9,139 nt of DNA from Acidobacteriota bacterium (GCA_028872975.1 JAGWNV010000082.1:1-9139); one strand, 5' to 3'. Shown: positions 1-5,609, numbered from the stretch's first letter. The notes: generated by a model not told the origin, from the letters alone. Numbers and translations are program-made.

Positions 1-182
1 GCCGCCTGCTCGAGCAGCCGCCGGCCCGCCGGCGCCGGCCCGCAGTCGGCGGCGGCCGCCTCGAGGGCCCTGGCCATGAGCGCCACGGGCTCGGGACGGT
101 CGGTCAACGGGATCCTGCCGTCGGGCCGCTCGAGGACCTGGCCGACGCCGACGAGCACTGGTGTGCGTGGGTCCGCCGCCAC
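1..182 (-). CDS. Acetyl-CoA acetyltransferase (thiolase family), N-terminal fragment
   Basis: Partial gene running off the left edge; only the first 60 residues are visible. Read on the minus strand from a GTG at 182, the frame is open to position 1. It begins VAADPRTPVLVGVGQVLERP, followed by EPVALMARALEAAAAD. The PRTPVLVGVGQ start and the following 'EP..LM..A...AA.D' helix are typical of the actinobacterial acetyl-CoA acetyltransferase/thiolase-like family, whose members condense or cleave acyl-CoA thioesters. The catalytic Cys and His residues lie outside the window, so activity cannot be judged. GTG 182 is chosen because the conserved N-terminus begins a few residues after it and no ATG/GTG/TTG lies just upstream in frame. 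No Shine-Dalgarno sequence precedes it, which fits a leaderless transcript from the -10-like TACGCT at 195-190. It is divergent from rpiB. Family assignment is moderately sure from a short stretch. Confidence 0.65.
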   Translation of the reverse strand, partial: MAADPRTPVLVGVGQVLERPDGRIPLTDRPEPVALMARALEAAAADCGPAPAGRRLLEQA

Positions 183-189
183 GGCCGCC

Positions 190-199
190 AGCGTAGGCT
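190..199. promoter_or_regulatory. Overlapping divergent -10 elements of a bidirectional promoter
   Basis: The stretch AGCGTAGGCT reads as TAGGCT on the plus strand (194-199) and TACGCT on the minus strand (195-190). Both fit the TANNNT pattern of actinobacterial -10 boxes and share the central TA. The plus-strand box ends 6 nt before the rpiB ATG (206) and the minus-strand box ends 7 nt before the GTG at 182. In each direction the expected transcription start is therefore at or next to the first base of the start codon. Neither gene has a Shine-Dalgarno sequence, as expected for leaderless mRNAs, which are common in Actinobacteria. No clear -35 box is seen. This is inferred from sequence alone. 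Confidence 0.5.
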
Positions 200-205
200 T
201 CGCCC

Positions 206-676
206 ATGCGGATCGCCCTGGGGGCCGACCACGCCGGCTACGCCTTGAAGCAGGCCCTGGCCGGCCATCTCGGGGGGCTGGGCCACGAGGTCGTCGACCT
301 CGGCACCGACTCCGAGGAGCCCGTCGACTACCCCGAGTTCGGTTCGGCGGTGGGCCGGGCCGTCGTGGGGGGCGCGGCGGAGCTCGGGATCTGCGTGTGC
401 GGCACCGGCATCGGGATCGGGATCGCCGCCAACAAGGTGGCAGGGGTGCGCGCCGCCGTCGTCCACGACGTGACCACCGCCCGGCTGGCCCGGGCCCACA
501 ACCACGCCAACGTGCTGTGCATGGGCGGCCGGATCATCGGGGATCAAGTGGCCAAGGACGCCCTCGAGGCGTGCTTGGAGACCGCCCCCGCCCACGGCCG
601 CCACGACCGGCGGGTGGCGGAGATCGCCGGTCTCGAGGACGCCGGCGTCGACGTGGCCGGCAGCCGGGCCGGCTGA
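206..676 (+). CDS. rpiB: Ribose-5-phosphate isomerase B
   Basis: A 156-residue cytosolic enzyme of the RpiB/LacAB family that interconverts ribose 5-phosphate and ribulose 5-phosphate in the pentose phosphate pathway. Visible family features are the N-terminal phosphate/substrate loop GADHAG (residues 6-11), the DYPEF segment (41-45), and ICVCGTGIGIGIAANK (62-77). The last contains Cys65, aligned with the catalytic Cys66 of E. coli RpiB. Further on are HNHANVL (98-104, E. coli has HNDTNVL), GGRIIG (107-112) and the C-terminal GRHDRRVAEI (131-140). The length matches the family. ATG 206 is chosen because the protein starts exactly at the conserved MRIALGADHAG. It has no Shine-Dalgarno sequence and is probably leaderless from the TAGGCT box at 194-199. 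The gene ends 11 nt before glyA, so the two are probably co-transcribed. RpiB could in principle act on other aldose phosphates, but the family call is firm. Confidence 0.95.
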   Translation: MRIALGADHAGYALKQALAGHLGGLGHEVVDLGTDSEEPVDYPEFGSAVGRAVVGGAAELGICVCGTGIGIGIAANKVAGVRAAVVHDVTTARLARAHNHANVLCMGGRIIGDQVAKDALEACLETAPAHGRHDRRVAEIAGLEDAGVDVAGSRAG

Positions 677-687
677 GGGGGAGGGAC

Positions 688-2034
688 ATGACCCAGGACC
701 CGACCGCAGCGGGGCCCTCCGGGACGCCCTTCGAGCGCTGGCTCGCCGACGACCCCGAGGTGGCCAAGCTCATCGGCGACGAGGCCCGGCGCCAGTCGAC
801 GACGCTCCAGCTCATCGCCTCGGAGAACTTCACCTCCCCGGCGGTCCTCGCCGCCGTGGGGTCGGTGCTCACAAACAAGTACGCCGAGGGGTACCCCGGG
901 CGCCGGTACTACGGCGGCAACCAGGTCATCGACGAGGTGGAGGACCTGGCCCGCATGCGGGCCTGCGAGCTCTTCGGCGCCGAGCACGCCAACGTCCAGC
1001 CCCACGCCGGGGCGGCGGCCAACCTCGCCGTGTACCAGGCTCTCCTCGATCCCGGCGACACGATCCTGGCCATGCGGCTCGACCAGGGGGGACACCTGAC
1101 CCACGGGTCGCCCGCCAGCATCACGAGCCGGTTCTGGCGCTTCGTCGCCTACGGGGTCACCCCGGCCTCGGCCGACCCCGACGCGCCGGGCGAGGTCATC
1201 GACTTCGACGAGGTGGCGGCGCTGGCCAAGACCGAGCGGCCCAAGATGATCGTGGCCGGCGCCACCGCCTATCCCCGGGTCATCGACCCCCAGCCCTTCC
1301 GGGAGATCGCCGACTCGGTGGGGGCGCTTCTGTTCTTCGACCTCGCCCACCCGGCGGGGCTCGTGGCCGGCGGGGCGCACCCCAGCCCGGTGGGCGTGGC
1401 CGACGTGGTGAGCTTCACCACCCACAAGACCCTCCGGGGCCCCCGGGGCGGGGCCATCCTGTGCCGGGCCGACCTGGCCAAGGCCATCGACTCGGCCGTC
1501 TTCCCCGGACTGCAGGGCGGTCCCCTCGAGCACGTGATCGCCGGCAAGGCGGTGGCCTTCCGGGAGGCGATGGCCCCGTCGTTCCGGGCCTACGCGGCGG
1601 CCGTGGTCCGAAACGCCCGGGCCCTGGCGGCGGCGCTCGCCGCCGAGGGCTTCCGGCTCGTCTCGGGCGGCACCGACAACCACCTGCTCCTCGTGGACCT
1701 CCTGGGCTTCGACGCCGAGCTCACTGGCAAGGTGGCCCAGGAGACCCTCGACCGGGCCGGGATCACCTTGAACCGCAACACCATCCCCGACGATCCCCGG
1801 TCCGCCTTCCAGACCTCGGGCCTGCGCCTCGGGACGGCGGCGGAGACGACGGCCGGGATGGGCGAGGCGGAGATGGCGACGATCGGCACGCTCATCGGCC
1901 GGGCCCTGCGAGGACGCGACGACGAGGCCGCCCTCGGTGCGGTCCGGGCCGAGGTCGCCGACCTCTGTGCCGCCTTCCCGCCGTACCCGACGCTCGGCAC
2001 CGGCGTCGACGGGCGTCCCGCCGGGAGGGTCTGA
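688..2034 (+). CDS. glyA: Serine hydroxymethyltransferase
   Basis: PLP-dependent enzyme that converts serine and tetrahydrofolate to glycine and 5,10-methylene-THF, the main source of one-carbon units. It is 448 residues long against 417 in E. coli; some of the extra length is at the two ends and in a loop near 160-170. Seen in order: LIASENF (42-48), LTNKYAEGYPGRRYYGG (61-77), ANVQPH (101-106), GGHLTHG (134-140), FFDLAHPAGLVAGG (216-229), TTHKTLRGPRGG (244-255) with the PLP-binding Lys247, FPGLQGGP (272-279), GGTDNHLLLVDL (327-338) and SGLRLGT (377-383) with the carboxylate-binding Arg380. Several usually conserved side residues differ (PHAGAAAN for PHSGSQAN, LDQGGH for LAHGGH, SFTTHK for TTTTHK). 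The frame is open back to 76, but ATG 688 is used because it has a GGGGGAGGG ribosome-binding site at 677-685, lies after the rpiB stop and matches the homologous start. The downstream transferase starts 6 nt after its stop. Confidence 0.96.
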   Translation: MTQDPTAAGPSGTPFERWLADDPEVAKLIGDEARRQSTTLQLIASENFTSPAVLAAVGSVLTNKYAEGYPGRRYYGGNQVIDEVEDLARMRACELFGAEHANVQPHAGAAANLAVYQALLDPGDTILAMRLDQGGHLTHGSPASITSRFWRFVAYGVTPASADPDAPGEVIDFDEVAALAKTERPKMIVAGATAYPRVIDPQPFREIADSVGALLFFDLAHPAGLVAGGAHPSPVGVADVVSFTTHKTLRGPRGGAILCRADLAKAIDSAVFPGLQGGPLEHVIAGKAVAFREAMAPSFRAYAAAVVRNARALAAALAAEGFRLVSGGTDNHLLLVDLLGFDAELTGKVAQETLDRAGITLNRNTIPDDPRSAFQTSGLRLGTAAETTAGMGEAEMATIGTLIGRALRGRDDEAALGAVRAEVADLCAAFPPYPTLGTGVDGRPAGRV

Positions 2035-2039
2035 GGCCG

Positions 2040-3635
2040 GTGCCCCCCCTGGGGGCCTACGGGGCTGTGGCGGCGGTGGCCGCCGTCGCCACCTTCGCTC
2101 TCGGCTTCCCCGTCCGCCGCCTGGCCTCCCGGCTCGGTCTCGTGGCCGAGCCCGACGAGCGGCGGGTGCACCGGCGGGCCACGCCCACCGGCGGAGGCGC
2201 GGCCATGTTCGTCGCCTTCCTCCTCGCCATGCTGGTGGCCTCCCTCCTCCCCGGTCTCCAAGGGGTGTTCGCCGGCTCCTCGGAGCCGCTCGGGCTCGTG
2301 CTCGGCGCGGCGATCATCTTCGCCGTCGGCCTCATCGACGACGTCCGGGAGATGTCGGCGCCGGCGAAGATGGCCGGCCAGGTCCTCGCCGCCATGGTCC
2401 TCGTGTTCCTCGGGGTCACCATGTTCCAGTTCAAGATCCCCTTCGTCGGGTTCCTCGTCCTCTCCCCCCAGCTCACCCCGTTGCTCACGGCGGTGTGGGT
2501 GGTGGTCATCACGAACGCCGTCAACCTCATCGACGGCCTCGACGGGCTGGCCGCCGGGGTGGTCGCCATCGCCGCCGGCGCCCTGGCCGTCTACGGCCTG
2601 CGGCTCATGGACCTCGGAGTGCTGCCCGCCGACAACCTTGGTCCCCTCATCGCCGCCATCGCCTGCGGGGTGTGCGTGGGGTTCCTGCCCCACAACTTCC
2701 ACGAGGCCCGGGCCTTCATGGGCGACGCCGGGGCGCTGTTCCTGGGGCTGCTCATGGCGGCCGCCACCATGGTCATCGGCGGCCGGACCCCGGCCTACAG
2801 CGGCCAGTCCTACTTCTTCTTCGCTCCCCTGGCCCTCCCGCTCTTCATCCTCGGCGTCCCCATCGCCGACATGGCCTTCGCCTTCGTCCGCCGCACGGCC
2901 CGGGGCACGAGCTTCGACACCCCGGACAAGGACCATCTCCACCACCGGCTGCTCCGGCTCGGGCACGGGACCTGGAGGACGGTCTCCATCCTCTGGGCCT
3001 GGACGGCGGTGCTCTCGGGCCTCGTCCTGGCACCGCTGTTCTGGTCCGGCGGCAACGCCGTGGTGCCCTTCGTCCTCGCCGCCCTGGCGCTCGCCCTCTA
3101 CACGCTGTTCCATCCCGGGCTCCGCAAGGGCGAGGGCGACCACGAGGCGAACGGCGCGCCCCGGGCCGGTGCCACCGTCACCGACCCGGTCGTCCCCGCT
3201 GCCGTGGCCGCCCCGCCGGCCGCCGCCGGCGTGGGGGGCGATCCGGCGCCGGTCGTCCCCCGGGCGGCGTCAGTGCAGTCGGCGCCGTCGGGGTCACAGG
3301 CAGCCGCGCCCCGGCCTCCGGCGCCGCCCTCCCCCCGGGCCTCGGCCTCGGCGCCTCGCGCCCCGGCCCCGCCGGGATCGCCGTCCCCGCGGTCCTCGGC
3401 GCAGGCCGCCTTCCCGGTGCCCCCCGCCTCGGCTCCCCTGCCGACGCCACGTACGGCGGTGCCGGGCTCACGCCCCAGGCCCTCGGCGGCGGCGACGGGC
3501 GTCCCGGGCGGCCTTCCGGCTGCCGCCGCCACCGGGGTGCGGGCGCCGTCACTGGCCAGGCGGGCGGCGGACAGGCCCGGCACCAGGGTCATTGCGAAGT
3601 ACAACGAGGCCGGTGCCGGTGCGCCCCCGGCGTAG
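2040..3635 (+). CDS. wecA: Undecaprenyl-phosphate GlcNAc/sugar-1-phosphate transferase (WecA/TagO/Rfe-like) with long Pro/Ala tail
   Basis: Polytopic membrane enzyme of the MraY/WecA family. It transfers a sugar-1-phosphate, usually GlcNAc-1-P from UDP-GlcNAc, to a polyprenyl phosphate on the cytoplasmic face, the first step in building envelope glycans. Seen: GGGAAMF after an early TPTGGG (48-53), GLIDDV (97-102, catalytic Asp100/Asp101), NAVNLIDGLDGLAAG (159-173), FMGDAG (226-231, Asp229) and the WecA-type histidine motif DKDHLHHRLL (296-305). Hydrophobic stretches alternate throughout residues 1-358, compatible with about ten or eleven membrane segments. Residues 363-531 are a low-complexity Pro/Ala/Ser-rich tail ending in RPGTRVIAKYNEAG, unusual beside the roughly 370-410 residues normal for the family. 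GTG 2040 is chosen because GGGAGGG (2023-2029) lies 10 nt upstream and the reading frame overlaps glyA if extended. A WecA homologue immediately before the atp genes is also found in mycobacteria and Streptomyces. The exact sugar is not predictable. Confidence 0.88.
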   Translation: MPPLGAYGAVAAVAAVATFALGFPVRRLASRLGLVAEPDERRVHRRATPTGGGAAMFVAFLLAMLVASLLPGLQGVFAGSSEPLGLVLGAAIIFAVGLIDDVREMSAPAKMAGQVLAAMVLVFLGVTMFQFKIPFVGFLVLSPQLTPLLTAVWVVVITNAVNLIDGLDGLAAGVVAIAAGALAVYGLRLMDLGVLPADNLGPLIAAIACGVCVGFLPHNFHEARAFMGDAGALFLGLLMAAATMVIGGRTPAYSGQSYFFFAPLALPLFILGVPIADMAFAFVRRTARGTSFDTPDKDHLHHRLLRLGHGTWRTVSILWAWTAVLSGLVLAPLFWSGGNAVVPFVLAALALALYTLFHPGLRKGEGDHEANGAPRAGATVTDPVVPAAVAAPPAAAGVGGDPAPVVPRAASVQSAPSGSQAAAPRPPAPPSPRASASAPRAPAPPGSPSPRSSAQAAFPVPPASAPLPTPRTAVPGSRPRPSAAATGVPGGLPAAAATGVRAPSLARRAADRPGTRVIAKYNEAGAGAPPA

Positions 3636-3818
3636 TCCGCTCGTTTTGCTGCGCACAAGCGCGGGATGCGATATTGGAGGTGTGCGCCTCTGCCAGATAC
3701 TCGATGCCCCGGTGGCGGCGCCCGGCTGTCCCGCGTGAGCAGAAGGCGACGGCGATGGGCAATTCCCCCTTCCATGCCCGCGCGGGCCGGGTGACGGGCG
3801 GCGGAGCGGCGACCGCCG
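3636..3818 (+). promoter_or_regulatory. Intergenic region with candidate promoter of the atp operon
   Basis: This is the largest gap in the window and is visibly less G+C-rich than its surroundings in the first 70 bp. The best candidate is an extended -10 element: TGC at 3667-3669 followed by GATATT (3670-3675, 4/6 to TATAAT), with TTGCTG (3646-3651) as a poor -35 box 18 nt upstream. A second, weaker pair is TTGGAG (3674-3679) with GATACT (3696-3701), spaced 16 nt. No intrinsic terminator (stem followed by a T run) is seen after the transferase, so read-through from upstream is possible. A GC-only palindrome at 3776-3787 is probably chance. The position before the first atp gene supports a promoter role, but the boxes are degenerate. 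Confidence 0.4.
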
Positions 3819-4064
3819 GTGGACGACGAGGGACCGGCAGCGACTGGGGAGGGGGACCGGCCATCGGGGCCGGACGGGCCGGGACTGTGGTCGCTGGCGA
3901 CGCTGGGACTGACCGCCGGGGTGTGCCTGGCGATCTTCGTGGGTGGAGGACTGTGGCTGGACTCGGTGACCAAACGGTCCCCGCTCTTCGTGCTCTTGGG
4001 TGTGGTGCTGGGCGTCGTGGCGGCCGTCACGGTGGCGTACCGGGAGATCCGTCCGTTCCTCTGA
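3819..4064 (+). CDS. AtpZ/AtpI-family small membrane protein (ATP synthase-associated)
   Basis: An 81-residue protein with an acidic, Gly/Pro-rich N-terminus (1-22), then two membrane segments: about residues 24-47 (LWSLATLGLTAGVCLAIFVG) and 55-74 (PLFVLLGVVLGVVAAVTVAY). The linking GGGLWLDSVTKRSPLFVLLG matches the AtpZ/AtpI-type pattern 'G.WLD....SP.F.LLG', and the protein ends soon after the second helix. Members sit at the head of atp operons and have been linked to Mg2+/Ca2+ supply or c-ring assembly of the ATP synthase; the exact role varies and is not settled. GTG 3819 is the only start between the in-frame stop at 3792-3794 and the first membrane segment. Its ribosome-binding site is weak (GGAG at 3803-3806, 12 nt away). 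The next gene begins 16 nt after the stop. The family is fairly sure, the function only inferred. Confidence 0.75.
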   Translation: MDDEGPAATGEGDRPSGPDGPGLWSLATLGLTAGVCLAIFVGGGLWLDSVTKRSPLFVLLGVVLGVVAAVTVAYREIRPFL

Positions 4065-4080
4065 GCAGCGGGGTCTGCCG

Positions 4081-4500
4081 GTGATCCCCGCAGACCGCCT
4101 CCCCGATCTCGACGCGGCCCGGCTCGGGCGGGCGCTGCGCCGGACCCGCATCGGTGCCTTCGCCCTCGGGGTCGTCGCCCTCGTGGTGGGAGGGCTCGTG
4201 AACGAGCCGCTCGGCGGCCTCGGTGCCGTCGTCGGCCTCGTCGCCGGCGCCCTCAACACCCGGTCCATCGACGGGGCCGTGGCCCGCCTGAGGGGGCTCG
4301 GCACAGACGTGAAGGCCAGCCGCAAGCCCCTCGTCGGCCGGACGCTCGGGCGTCTCGGGGTGGTGACCGCCGTGGTGGTCGCCATGCTCGCGGTCGAGCC
4401 GCCCATCGGGCTCGGCATGATCGTCGGGCTCGTCCTCTACCAGGCCCTGTTCCTCGCCAGCATGCTCGGCGCCGTCATCCGAAGCGGGGTGTCGTCATGA
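4081..4500 (+). CDS. ATP synthase I-like four-helix membrane protein (Rv1303-type)
   Basis: A 139-residue protein with a short charged N-terminus (LGRALRRTRIG, 15-25) and four hydrophobic segments, roughly residues 26-41, 45-58, 91-107 and 109-132. GAVVGLVAGALNTRSIDG (49-66) resembles the first helix pair of AtpI-like proteins. The gene occupies the slot taken in mycobacteria by Rv1303, directly before atpB. Proteins of this group are thought to assist assembly of the c ring; none of this can be shown here. GTG 4081 is chosen because it follows a G-rich AGCGGGG (4067-4073) at 7 nt and avoids overlapping the previous gene; the open frame extends upstream to 4000. Its stop overlaps the atpB start (ATGA at 4497-4500), so translation is probably coupled. 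Naming as atpI is plausible but not certain. Confidence 0.7.
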   Translation: MIPADRLPDLDAARLGRALRRTRIGAFALGVVALVVGGLVNEPLGGLGAVVGLVAGALNTRSIDGAVARLRGLGTDVKASRKPLVGRTLGRLGVVTAVVVAMLAVEPPIGLGMIVGLVLYQALFLASMLGAVIRSGVSS

Positions 4501-5273
4501 GCGGCGGGCTGGGGTCGGTGGTGGGGACGCTGCACGGGACGGGCACCCGGCTGCTCGCCACGGGGAACATCGAGATCGGCAACCACGTCTCGAGGAAGGT
4601 CGGGGGCCTCAACTTCGAGCTCGACATCATCTGGTCGACGGTCATCGCCGGGATCGTCGTGGTGGTGCTCGGCGTGCTCATGGCCCGGCGGGCGAGCCCG
4701 GGCGTCCCGGGCAAGCTCCAGCTGTTCTTCGAGACGGTGGTCGACCAGGTGAACCAGCTGGTCGAGTCCACGGTGGGCCCCGCCGGCACGCGGATCGTGC
4801 CGATGGCGGTCACCTTGTTCCTCTTCATCCTGACGGCCAACTGGCTCGAGGTGATCCCGAGCACGCCCAAGGGCTCGATCGAGTACCTGCCGGCGCCGAC
4901 CAACAACGTCAACCTCACCTACGCCATGGCGCTGGTGGCGATCATCATCGTGCATGCGGCGTCCATCCGGACCAGGGGGCTGAGGGGGTACCTCAAGCAC
5001 TACCTCCAGCCGTTCCCGTTCTTCCTCCCGATCAACATCATCGAGGAGATCACGAAGCCGGTGACCCTGGCCCTGCGGCTCTTCGGCAACCTCTTCGCCG
5101 GGACGCTCATGCTGCTGCTCATCGCCGCGCTGCTCCCGGTGTTCATCGTCCCCTTCGGGGACATCGCCTGGAAGCTGTTCGACATGTTCATCGGCTTCAT
5201 CCAGGCGTTCATCTTCGCCCTGCTGTTCATCGTCTACTACGGCATGGCGACGAGCGTGGAAGAAGCCCACTGA
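4497..5273 (+). CDS. atpB: F-type ATP synthase subunit a
   Basis: A 258-residue integral membrane stator subunit that forms the two proton half-channels facing the c ring. The key segment is INIIEEITKPVTLALRLFGN (179-198), with the essential Arg194 (E. coli aArg210) and the Glu pair 183-184. Near the C-terminus GFIQAFIFALL (233-243) has Gln236, equivalent to E. coli Gln252. Other family features are ANWLEVIP (114-121) and PTNNVNLTYAMAL (134-146). Membrane segments are visible at about 44-63, 101-120, 138-156, 199-219 and 230-250. The length is close to the 250-residue mycobacterial subunit. The ATG overlaps the stop of the preceding gene by four bases, suggesting translational coupling. A 63-nt gap follows before atpE, the longest inside the run of atp genes. 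Confidence 0.97.
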   Translation: MSGGLGSVVGTLHGTGTRLLATGNIEIGNHVSRKVGGLNFELDIIWSTVIAGIVVVVLGVLMARRASPGVPGKLQLFFETVVDQVNQLVESTVGPAGTRIVPMAVTLFLFILTANWLEVIPSTPKGSIEYLPAPTNNVNLTYAMALVAIIIVHAASIRTRGLRGYLKHYLQPFPFFLPINIIEEITKPVTLALRLFGNLFAGTLMLLLIAALLPVFIVPFGDIAWKLFDMFIGFIQAFIFALLFIVYYGMATSVEEAH

Positions 5274-5299
5274 CCCGTTCCCGGCCGCCGGCCCCCACC

Positions 5300-5337
5300 G
5301 GAGCCCGACACACATGTTGACCACCAAGGAGGAGTGA
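5300..5337 (+). promoter_or_regulatory. atpE translation-initiation region with strong Shine-Dalgarno sequence and a seven-codon mini-ORF
   Basis: The sequence AAGGAGGAG (5326-5334) is the best ribosome-binding site in the window and sits directly before the atpE ATG at 5337, with about 4-5 nt of spacing. The preceding bases (5305-5327) are comparatively A-rich and little structured. They also hold a mini-ORF, ATG 5314 to TGA 5335-5337, encoding MLTTKEE, whose stop overlaps the atpE start as TGATG. A GGAG at 5300-5303 lies 10 nt before it. The strong site fits the need for many c subunits per enzyme. Whether the mini-ORF is translated is unknown. Confidence 0.55.
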
Positions 5338-5603
5338 TGGCAGCAGGACCCGTTACTGGACAAGCAGTGCAGCTCGCCGGCGCCATGATCGGCGGCGGGT
5401 TGGCGCTGGGTGGTGGTGCCATCGGCGCCGCCGTCGGCGACGGTCTCGCCGGTAGCCAGACCATCGCCGCCATCGCCCGCCAGCCCGAGATCGAGGCGAA
5501 GGCCCGCCTCTATCTGTTCATCACCGTGGGCCTGGTCGAGGCCATGTACTTCATCAACCTCGCCTTCATGGCCTTCTTCGTGTTCGTCCTCTACAAGAAG
5601 TAG
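5337..5603 (+). CDS. atpE: F-type ATP synthase subunit c (proteolipid)
   Basis: An 88-residue hairpin of two membrane helices that oligomerises into the proton-driven rotor ring. Helix 1 (about 12-40) carries the glycine-rich packing motif GGGLALGGGAIGAAVGDG (19-36). The polar loop is ARQPE (47-51), contacting gamma/epsilon. Helix 2 (about 56-85) contains the ion-binding Glu68 in TVGLVEAMYFINLAFMAFF. The sequence closely follows mycobacterial AtpE with an offset of +7 (Glu68 = Glu61, Asp35 = Asp28, Ile73 = Ile66). Met70 replaces the Ala63 of M. tuberculosis. The absence of the Gln/Ser set used by Na+-dependent rings suggests proton coupling. ATG 5337 is preferred to the adjacent GTG 5334 because the latter overlaps the Shine-Dalgarno sequence. 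atpF starts 6 nt after the stop. Confidence 0.97.
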   Translation: MAAGPVTGQAVQLAGAMIGGGLALGGGAIGAAVGDGLAGSQTIAAIARQPEIEAKARLYLFITVGLVEAMYFINLAFMAFFVFVLYKK

Positions 5604-5609
5604 GCACAG

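Noticed and set aside
76..687. N-terminal extension of glyA by about 200 codons in the open frame starting at 76.
   Set aside because: It would overlap all of rpiB, is Arg/Gly/Pro-rich with no SHMT similarity, and ATG 688 has a good ribosome-binding site and the expected start.
544..3143. Long minus-strand open frames opposite glyA and the transferase (544-1683 and 1590-3143).
   Set aside because: No recognisable domains, no plausible ribosome-binding sites, and both are fully explained by high G+C content opposite real genes.
3682..3738. An 18-residue leader-peptide candidate (VRLCQILDAPVAAPGCPA) after GGAGG at 3676-3680.
   Set aside because: The GGAGG is only 1 nt from the GTG, too close to act as a Shine-Dalgarno sequence, and there is no attenuator-like structure with a T run downstream.
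3776..3787. Perfect palindrome GCCCGCGCGGGC in the atp upstream gap.
   Set aside because: Built only of G and C in a very GC-rich genome, with a 4-nt loop if folded and no T tract, so it is neither a convincing terminator nor an operator.
1937..4084. A 715-codon plus-strand frame crossing glyA, the transferase, the intergenic gap and the atpZ-like gene.
   Set aside because: Arg/Pro/Gly-rich out-of-frame translation over conserved genes. The stretch that crosses the gap from ATG 3704 has no Shine-Dalgarno sequence and shows no known motif.
5281..5291. Small GC hairpin CCGGCCGCCGG after atpB, possible terminator or processing site.
   Set aside because: Four-base stem, three-base loop and no T run; such matches are frequent by chance at this base composition.
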